Source of the DNA: Gryganskiella cystojenkinii
Taxonomy: Eukaryota; Mortierellomycota; Mortierellomycetes; Mortierellales; Mortierellaceae
Assembly (NCBI GenBank): GCA_015852425.1
Contig: JAAAIG010000883.1
Coordinates: forward strand, 1 to 15,433
DNA length: 15,433 nucleotides
Direction of reading: 5' to 3'
In this document: piece by piece, positions 9,102 through 15,433 of the stretch
How positions within the stretch are numbered: position 1 is the stretch's first letter
Layout of the letters: every line of letters starts with the position of its first letter
Made by a program: the position numbers and the translations under genes
The notes under the pieces: generated by a model
The model's database searches: none
What the model was told of the DNA's origin: nothing
The model's input: the letters and a program-made list of their open reading frames with translations, nothing else

Positions 9102-10973
9102 ATGGACACACACGGATACAACCCAGGGCAAAGCTACAGCTACGCAAACAGTCAAGGCTACGGATATCAAAGTCAACGCAGGACCCTCGGTGGCAATGGC
9201 ATGATGCCGTATATGGGCAATTCATTCCTACCCTCCCTAAAACGGTGTGTCGCCACTCTCGAGTTGTCGACTCAATTGGTAAAGATGGCTCCTTCTCCAG
9301 CAACAGGACAACATACATGGCAACTGTCAAAAAATGAAGACCTTCTCACAAGGAAATCCGCTTTTTACTATTACAATAGCTGCGATCTTCTGTCACAATT
9401 CTAGACGAGGCTTCAAGCGGCTACCCTCGACTCAAAACCATCACATCCCACACAAAGCGTTTCGAGCTGGTCTCGGAGCAAGACATTACCCTCGCTCAGA
9501 CCGAGGTCTCCAAGGATGTAGAGCCAAGATTACATATGTTGACCGAAAAGACTGTCGAGATTGTTCTCGAGCTCGAAAATAAGGAACACCGACTCTTGGA
9601 ACTCATCGAGGCCGAAAAGGAAAAAGAAAAGACCCGACTCCAGCGACAAAAGGCGGCCCGGTCCGGTCTTTCCAACATCAAGAAATTACAGACGTTGACG
9701 AGACGGAAAGAGGACTTGAGCAAAAGAGCCTCTGAGCTTGAGAATGTCCTGGAAGAGAAACGCAAAGAGTTCGGAGAGCTCATGAACAAATCACAGGAAT
9801 CGTCATCTCAAAAGTCCTCCGCCATTGGATCGAGTCACTCGGCGAAACGTGTCAAGAGGAATCCAGTAAGGAATATTGCGGACTTTTCTCGCCGCGATTA
9901 TTGATAGTTAATTTGAGATGAAGTGATGCTGATCATCACATATGTCGACTTTTTCAACTTTTTTTTTCAGGAAACTCGTGATCTCAACCGAACAAAGGAG
10001 GCCAAGAAGGCTGAAGTGTCGCGGCAAAGCCAGGAACTCGATGCTATCCAAAGAAAGATCGAGGAGAAGAGCCGGATAGTGCGAGAGTTGCGGTCCAAGG
10101 CCGTCTCACAACTTAACGGTAGTCAGTCGGGACCCAACGCTTTTAACCCTAGTAAGTAGAACCTTTGGCAGGGCAATCGCGACATGTTATCCTCAGCATC
10201 CTTCCATTATGCAAGCTAACATACTCGTCGTCCCTCTTTGGTTCGTTTTCATGTCATTAGCGGTTCTTTGGCCAATGTACTCGGGACATCTCAGCTTACT
10301 GGAGCATGCTCTAGAGAAGCCACTGGAAGCAGACTTGAGAGACAAGGACACATTAGAAGTCGAGTTTGAAAGAACAATAGTGCCATATTTGCAGGAGCTG
10401 GAAGAGCAGCACAATAAGGTAAATATTTGCAGCACTTACAGAGGCAGAGGGAAATGGTGACGAGGTCAACTAGCGATGACTCTTACAATTCTTATTGCTT
10501 TGTAATTACGCAACCCATTTATAGACGGACAGGGAGCTGGATCGCCTCATGACGGAAAAGACGAGAAAGTTGGCACAGTTGCGCAACCTGTGCAAGCAAC
10601 TCTTCCCAGATGACAACATCGGACTCACTATCAACCGCTTGATGGAATTGCTGGTGGAGAGTCCAGTGAACGAAGTCTACTACAAGGATATAATCAAGGT
10701 AAATTGCTTGCTCGCCTCAATCGTGTTGCACTGTTTACTGAAAGAACACCAAGAACCTGGACTAATCAACCCCCAAAAAATTAGCATGAATTCCCCGTCG
10801 AAGAAGACAGGCGCCATAACCTGAGCCGAGTGCTTCCCATTTTGACAAATATAGGCCTCTTGGAGCTTGTACGGGAGATTCCTGCCGAGGAAGATACGAA
10901 TCAGCATGGATCTGCAAATGCGGGGGAGCAGCTTATACTTCGGATCAGATTCGAGGATAACAATTCATCATAA
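9102..10973 (+). CDS. SPC19: DASH/Dam1 complex subunit Spc19 with long C-terminal extension, six exons
   Basis: The spliced model gives about 454 residues. Exons are 9102-9278, 9380-9865, 9971-10151, 10261-10418, 10525-10698 and 10785-10973. Spc19 is a subunit of the DASH complex, which rings microtubules and couples kinetochores to them. The Spc19 signature is SLKRCVATLEL in exon 1, joining LRSSVTILDEASSGYPRLKTI in exon 2, then KRFELVSEQDITLAQTEV and a long Lys/Glu-rich coiled coil (about 100-280). The 9379 acceptor rebuilds the family motif in phase; the AG at 9404 does not. The N-terminus is Tyr/Gly/Gln/Ser-rich. Fungal Spc19 is usually about 150-200 residues, so the part after about 200 is extra: more coiled coil, then a compact region (about 365-450) that may be a winged helix. 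The exon 4 start is uncertain: an acceptor at 10314 also keeps phase. Spc19 identity is from remembered family motifs. Confidence 0.82.
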
Positions 10974-11107
10974 AGGTCTTCTTTGACCCGACGTTTGTAC
11001 AACAGTATTTCTTCTTTCTTCCCATTTTGGCTGGTTTTTATTTTGGTGAAACGCCCTACCCATGGCTCCTACTGCGCAACATTATTTCTTTTAATTTTTT
11101 TTTTGCC

Positions 11108-12746
11108 TTAGATCTTGCTCGTTCGAAGGTTGCCAACGGCACGGTATCTTCCAGGCATCTCGATTTGAATACCCACACCCGTGAATCTTTCCAAGTTTCG
11201 GGCCACATCCTGAGGGAAAGGCCAAGATTTCGGGTTACTAGCAGCATCTAATCTCGCCATCTGTTCAGGCGACAGCGTAAACTCGAGTGCGCCCAAATTG
11301 CCCTGCAACTGTTCCAAAGTTCTCACACCAAGCAAAGGCGAGGTGATACCGGGCTTTTGAAGTGTCCAATTCATGGCCACCTGAGCGGGGGAGCGCTGAC
11401 ACTCCTTACCAATGGCCTTGACTTCTTCCAAGATGGCCCAGTTCTTGTCGTCCTTCATGTGTGGGTTGACTTGATCCTTGCGTTTACTGGATTGATCCTT
11501 TTGATCACGGGCATGTTTACCAGAGAGGAAACCCTCGGCAAGAACCGACCAGGGGACAATACCAAGACCGTGATCCGCGCACATGGGTTGGATATCGGAT
11601 TCGAGGGAACGGTTCAGAAGGTTGTATCGGGTTTGGAAACCGATAAATGGGGTCAGTCCTCGGATGTCGGCCATGGTGTTGGCAGCTATAGAGAGGACAA
11701 TACAAGATCAAAACGTAAACATGACTATCGAGAGTCAAAACAAGCAGACAGAGACAAGGAAGTGTCCTTTACAAGAGACGACCCAGCTGGGAGTGTCGCT
11801 TATAGCGACATAAAGCGCTTTTCCAGACCGAACGACATCATCCAGGGCTCGCATGACCTCCTGAACCGGGGTTCGATATTCCCACAGATGGACATAGAGG
11901 ATATCGACATAACCAGTGCCCAGTCGCTTAAGACTCGCATCTAAAGATTCGACCATGTTCTTGCGATGGTTACCGCCTGCATTGGGGTTGGGTCGCGTAG
12001 CACGTCCTACCATAGCCTCTGTCGAGTATGGATTAACTATTGTTGTACAGAAAAGAGTTAAATCTGATGTTCCTTCTCGTTCGCTAAAACAATGAGACGA
12101 AATTCAGTCCGTACTTGTGTATTTGGTGGCAATGACACACTCGCTTCGTTTGTCCGCCATGTACTCTCCAAGGAACCTCTCGGATTCACCGTTGGTGTAG
12201 ACATTTGCTACGACAAGGAAGGATTAACAAAAGAACACAAAAGTCAGTATGCGCCATTTTATTTCCTTGCTTTGTCCATCTTTCCATCCCGGCAGCCTAA
12301 CCAGTATCGAAAAAGTTGCCGCCGTTCTCGTAATAGGTGTCAAAGATGTTCTTGCAAATATCCTTGTTGGATCCGATTCCCTAATGAGAATGATAGCGGA
12401 TAGAAGACACCAAAAAAGAATTAGGTTGTAAAGAGGAATGGAATAAAGGCGACTTTTGCAGTGATGTAAGAGCATGCTATTTTTTCAACGTACTTACCCA
12501 TCCCTCGCCAAAAGTCTACAAAGTCCAAGTGGTAAAACAGCAAAGGCGGAATTAGAAGAGATACAAGCAAAAACATCACTGGTGGTGTTTCCCTCGAACA
12601 CAGACGATCAGGCGGTTATCCGCATGATTTACCATGGTGCCCAAGCACAGGGGACTAACGCGGAGACCAGACCTGCCCAAGAGAACATATTCATCCAACG
12701 CCGTCAAAGTCTTATTGATGGCCGAATTGTCGATCGTATCTTTCAT
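11108..12746 (-). CDS. NADP-dependent aldo-keto reductase, six exons including an 18-nt exon
   Basis: The spliced model gives 381 residues. Minus-strand exons are 12633-12746, 12498-12515, 12302-12380, 12115-12207, 11773-12036 and 11108-11685, all phase-consistent. It resembles the fungal aryl-alcohol dehydrogenase branch of aldo-keto reductases, which reduce aldehydes with NADPH in the cytosol. The N-terminal strand YVLLGRSGLRVSPLCLGTM leads into TFGEGW, encoded wholly by the 18-nt exon. The catalytic tetrad is visible: D69 (FFDTANVY), Y74, K99 (VIATKY) and H151 (ILYVHLWEY). A barrel core IGFQTRYNLLNRSLESD and a C-terminal cofactor-side segment, GITSPLLGVRTLEQLQGNL, are present. Introns are 117, 117, 94, 78 and 87 nt. 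The family usually has about 330-360 residues, and this one has an ordinary extra N-terminus. The start at 12746 is the ATG nearest the family homology; in-frame ATGs upstream lie in a hydrophobic non-family stretch. Substrate is not predictable. It is convergent with SPC19, 134 bp apart. Confidence 0.93.
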
Positions 12747-13419
12747 GATTGGAAGGATTTTTGGGCAACGGGTTGTAGAGAAAAATGAGGAAAGTAAAAT
12801 GAGGAGAGAGAAAAGGTTAAAACACACAACCGGAAAGATAAAATGAGAGATTGTTACTGTGAGCAAAGAGGGGTCCATCTCGATCACTTTACTCTCTCAA
12901 GCGAACCGAACTTTACGTTCAATTTGAGCAATGTCTTTAAGAACCCTTTTTCATTTTCACAGCAGTACATGCGAAATAGGAAGAAAACACCTTTCTATGT
13001 TTGATTACTGTCAAACTGATCCATTCATCAGCATTTTAAAGACGAGATAGGTCCCCTACTATGAAGACGCGTCCACGCGAGAGATGAACAACAGCGAAAA
13101 CGAAAAAAGGTGCCCGCCTGCCTTTATTTGTATTTTGGTGCTTCCGGCACTGTGCCTCGTCCCTTTTCTGGAAAAAAATCGCCCTCAGCATTTTCGATGC
13201 CCAACTCCGTCATTCGTAGATCTCTTTTGCCCAGTCTCTCGTCTCACAAACGTTTTTTAGTTAGAGAGGTCCAAAAGAAAAGGTTCGTTTTATGATATTG
13301 AAATGCCTTGCAAAAGAGAGAGGACTATGCGACAGCAAATTTGATTTAGGGTGTGTAGGGTATCAAGTGATAATCGATCACTTTAGCAGAGAAAACATTG
13401 ACGACTGACGTTTTTGGAT
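12747..13419. other. Non-coding stretch: reductase promoter and 3' flank of secreted-protein gene
   Basis: This stretch lies upstream of the minus-strand reductase and downstream of the minus-strand His-rich gene. The longest open frame, 61 codons at 13110-13295, has no protein-like character. I see no RNA gene, repeat or clear regulatory site. Confidence 0.6.
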
Positions 13420-13791
13420 CTAAAAGTAACCAGGGGTAGGTACAGCGGGCTCAATATTATGAGGCGCGAAATCCCCATCCTCCCATGACTTGGGTGGACT
13501 CCTTGTTGGCTCGGGCTTGCAGGTAGTGGTTAAGGTGACGGTCACGTACTTGATACAACACTTTTTCTTCTTGTGGTGTTTGCCATGCTTGTGGTGCTTC
13601 CGGTGATGGTGATGCTTCTTGTTCCAGAGAGCTCCGTCCTCGTTTGTTGTGCTTGGGGTCTCGGCATCAATAGAAGGGGCCTCGGTATCAATAGAAGGAG
13701 CCTCGGTATCAATAGAAGGAGTCTCCTGAGCGACAACAGTGATGGCAAAAGCCAATGTGGCGAGAAGAGCGACGCTGAAAATGTTCTTCAT
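13420..13791 (-). CDS. Small secreted His/Lys-rich protein with heptad repeats
   Basis: I do not recognise a family. The product has 123 residues. MKNIFSVALLATLAFAITVV is a typical signal peptide, with likely cleavage after A21. Three copies of a seven-residue repeat, (T/A)PSID(T/A)E, cover about 24-44. Residues 58-77 hold nine His and nine Lys among 20 residues, followed by CC, then a Thr/Val-rich strand and another Cys (C78, C79, C91). The tail is Pro-rich. The start at 13791 is chosen because it begins the signal peptide; an in-frame ATG at 13845 would add 18 charged and Pro-rich residues and hide it. The His cluster could bind metal (zinc, copper or nickel) or act as a polycation at the cell surface; both are inference. 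The next gene on the same strand also encodes a predicted secreted protein. Confidence 0.8.
   Translation of the reverse strand: MKNIFSVALLATLAFAITVVAQETPSIDTEAPSIDTEAPSIDAETPSTTNEDGALWNKKHHHHRKHHKHGKHHKKKKCCIKYVTVTLTTTCKPEPTRSPPKSWEDGDFAPHNIEPAVPTPGYF
13660..13722 (-). repeat. Three tandem 21-bp units encoding the PSID heptads
   Basis: Three units of 21 bp lie at 13660-13680, 13681-13701 and 13702-13722. Each begins ctcgg(c/t)atcaatagaagg on the plus strand. Units two and three differ at the last base only, and unit one differs from unit two at two positions. The unit length is a whole number of codons, so gain or loss of a unit keeps the frame. Confidence 0.9.
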
Positions 13792-14643
13792 TGTTTGATT
13801 GGAGAGGAGTGGTGGTTTGCTCTTTTCTGGAGAAGGGGAAGGCAAAAAAAAAAAAAAACTAGGCGCAGAGACACGACGTATGTCCAGTTGTTGGTAGGAG
13901 AGGCGTTAAGAACAAAAACTGAAAAAAATTGGATAGGGTATCAAGAAGACAACACGGCGTGGGAGGGGGAAAAGGTCGAAAACTGACCCTGGGGGGGGAT
14001 ATGACTTTTTCTTATACACAGATCCTGTTCTGTACCCAAAAACACACTTAAAGTGAGGAGAGGGTAAAAAAAAAATAGAAAAAAAAAAAAGTGGACAGGG
14101 GATCTCTTTTGTTGCTTCAAGTGCAAGCGCGGTCTTCCTTTCTGTCCCTGTCACTGTGCCCATAATACCATGATGCAATATTCAGATTGATACTAGAACC
14201 TTTTTAACATGGCATTTGCAAATCTTTTTTCCAATCATTGTGCAAAGAATGAAGAGTGGGCTAGAAACAGATCGTCGTTTCTCTGTAAGAAAAATGGCTA
14301 GATAGGAAATAAAGGAGTTGAAGGGGGATTGTCTTTGGCTTGTGGAATGCACCTTCGAAACGAATAGTCTCTCTGGCAATTTGATTTTCATTCTTTGCAT
14401 CTCTGTCACACAATTTCTATTTGACCCCTGGTCGTTCTCTTTATTGTAGCGTGATCGGCACCGAAAATTAAAGGACGTACTAAGCTCGCAATCGACTAGG
14501 GCACGAAAGGATCGACTTTCTTTTGCCTTTTCTTCGTTTTATTCTTGTATTTGGAAGGCAATCGACACCAGCGTTTCTGAAAGTATAAAAATATATTATA
14601 TATATTATTTACAAGACAATCCTCTGTCATTTTACGCAACTGT
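13792..14643. other. Non-coding stretch between the two secreted-protein genes
   Basis: This holds the promoter side of the His-rich gene and the 3' side of the C2 gene. There are homopolymers: A-run about 13844-13857, G-run about 13991-13998, A-runs about 14066-14090. Open frames here are short and of homopolymer composition. No RNA gene is seen. Confidence 0.6.
14583..14612 (-). terminator. AT-rich 3'-end element of the C2-domain gene
   Basis: About 30 nt of almost pure A/T, with TATATA repeats on the minus strand, lie 32-61 nt after the C2 gene's stop codon. In yeasts, TATATA-type sequences are efficiency elements for mRNA 3'-end formation, and position fits that role. The same stretch reads GTAAAT...TTTCAG on the minus strand, but the 36-nt span is very short for an intron. 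Confidence 0.4.
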
Positions 14644-15150
14644 TTACGAGGAGGTGTCCTCGACAAACTGCATCTGCATGTTGACCGATCCGTTATCGGA
14701 GAATCCGAGCCACTTGGGCAACTTGTAATCCTGAGCTCCGACGGACCCCGAGTTGAAGACAGCATCGAGAGGGATGGTCGCATCACCAATCTTGTCATTC
14801 CTAAACGTGTCTAGATCAACCGCACGGATGTAGAGCTTGTTCTGACCTGGGCGGACATAGAAGCAAAACGTTTCGTTATAGACAGGGTTCAAACCCTTGT
14901 TGTCCTTGGAACGGTGCTTGTAAGACTTCTCGAGCCACATCTCGATAAAAGGGTCCGACTTTCCAAAGAGATCCTTGTCTGTGAGCTTGCTGGCGCTGTT
15001 AAGCTTGACGTAGAGTTGGCCCTTCTTGGAGGCCATGACGTTGATGGCACTCTCGGACTCGACATGAGGCAAGACGACGACGGGCTCGGACGATACGGCC
15101 AAGGCGGCCATGGGGGCCATAAAGGTGACGACGACAGAGAGGAGCTTCAT
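14644..15150 (-). CDS. Secreted single C2-domain protein
   Basis: The product has 168 residues and no introns. MKLLSVVVTFMAPMAALA is a signal peptide, with likely cleavage after residue 18. After a short acidic linker, one C2 domain fills about 44-165: GQLYVKLNSASKL, then DKDLFGKSDPFIEMWL, GLNPVYNETFCFYV, LYIRAVDLDTFRNDKIGDATI and a final strand VNMQMQFVE. The calcium-loop acidic residues are present (D60, D66, D112, D114, D119), so calcium and phospholipid binding are likely. C2 domains usually act on the cytosolic face of membranes, so a signal peptide in front of one is unusual. Possible roles at the cell surface or in the secretory pathway are inference. There is no transmembrane segment or GPI-like hydrophobic tail. 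Confidence 0.9.
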   Translation of the reverse strand: MKLLSVVVTFMAPMAALAVSSEPVVVLPHVESESAINVMASKKGQLYVKLNSASKLTDKDLFGKSDPFIEMWLEKSYKHRSKDNKGLNPVYNETFCFYVRPGQNKLYIRAVDLDTFRNDKIGDATIPLDAVFNSGSVGAQDYKLPKWLGFSDNGSVNMQMQFVEDTSS

Positions 15151-15227
15151 GGTTTGAATAAGAAAGGTTGTAAGATGTTGTATAGTGGTAAAAAAACTTT
15201 GCCAAGAGTAAGGGGTTACATGTCTCT

Positions 15228-15233
15228 TTTATA
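15228..15233 (-). promoter_or_regulatory. TATA box of the C2-domain gene
   Basis: TATAAA on the minus strand lies about 80 nt upstream of the ATG at 15150, a usual distance for a fungal TATA promoter with a short leader. No other gene in this window showed as clear a TATA box, which hints at regulated rather than constitutive expression. Confidence 0.5.
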
Positions 15234-15433
15234 TGAACTGTCAAGGCGGGAATCGATAAGCTCATCAGTCGTGTCCTGGTTGGCTGCTAGGAGTGGAGAA
15301 CGCTAGGTCTTTGAGATGCAGGAAGGGTTTTTTTTGGAATAGTGAGACTGACTCAGAAAAACTAACGCGTGCGGTCTTCGCAGGCAGGGAAGCGATGAAG
15401 AATATTTATTTTTGGACTGGGACGCGTTTTTTT

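Noticed and set aside
9279..9404. Longer SPC19 intron 1 using the acceptor AG at 9403-9404
   Set aside because: It breaks phase with exon 1 and removes the conserved LRSSVTILD segment; the acceptor at 9379 keeps both.
11357..11944. 195-codon plus-strand open frame
   Set aside because: It is antisense to exons 5-6 and the last intron of the aldo-keto reductase, whose motifs are clear.
14577..14612. GTAAAT...TTTCAG on the minus strand after the C2 stop, as a 3'-UTR intron
   Set aside because: At 36 nt it is far shorter than the other introns here; an AT-rich 3'-end element is simpler.

Overview
The window looks like nuclear DNA of a filamentous fungus. The reasons are many short GT-AG introns (about 70-280 nt), C-rich third codon positions, long A/T homopolymers and C/T-rich promoters, and typically fungal proteins: a NoxA-type NADPH oxidase, a DASH-complex Spc19 and a Vti1 SNARE. 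Long pyrimidine-rich leaders and secreted low-complexity proteins would suit an early-diverging lineage such as Mortierellomycotina/Mucoromycota. That placement is inference only. No mobile element, CRISPR array, rRNA or convincing tRNA was found.

Layout. 1-2423: a Ser/Gln-rich protein gene on the plus strand with a disturbed reading frame; it has no recognised domain. 2424-3526: a gene-free stretch ending in a C/T-rich leader. 3527-5221 (+): intronless NADPH oxidase. 5459-6997 (-): cytochrome b5 in four exons, convergent with the oxidase. 7171-8719 (-): VTI1 SNARE in seven exons. 8720-9101: a divergent promoter. 9102-10973 (+): SPC19 in six exons, with an unusually long C-terminal extension. 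11108-12746 (-): an aldo-keto reductase in six exons, one only 18 nt long. 12747-13419: non-coding. 13420-13791 (-): a small secreted His/Lys-rich protein. 14644-15150 (-): a secreted single C2-domain protein.

The genes do not form an obvious pathway. Three of them are redox enzymes (NADPH oxidase, cytochrome b5, NADP-type aldo-keto reductase). VTI1 and SPC19 are housekeeping genes for vesicle fusion and chromosome segregation, and the last two genes encode predicted secreted proteins. Spliced models for CYB5, VTI1, SPC19 and the aldo-keto reductase were assembled by hand from splice sites, phase agreement and family conservation. All joins are phase-consistent; the start of SPC19 exon 4 is the only seriously ambiguous one. 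I found no clear new multi-gene system. The most unusual items are the long C-terminal module on Spc19, the disturbed gene at the left edge, and the two small secreted proteins.
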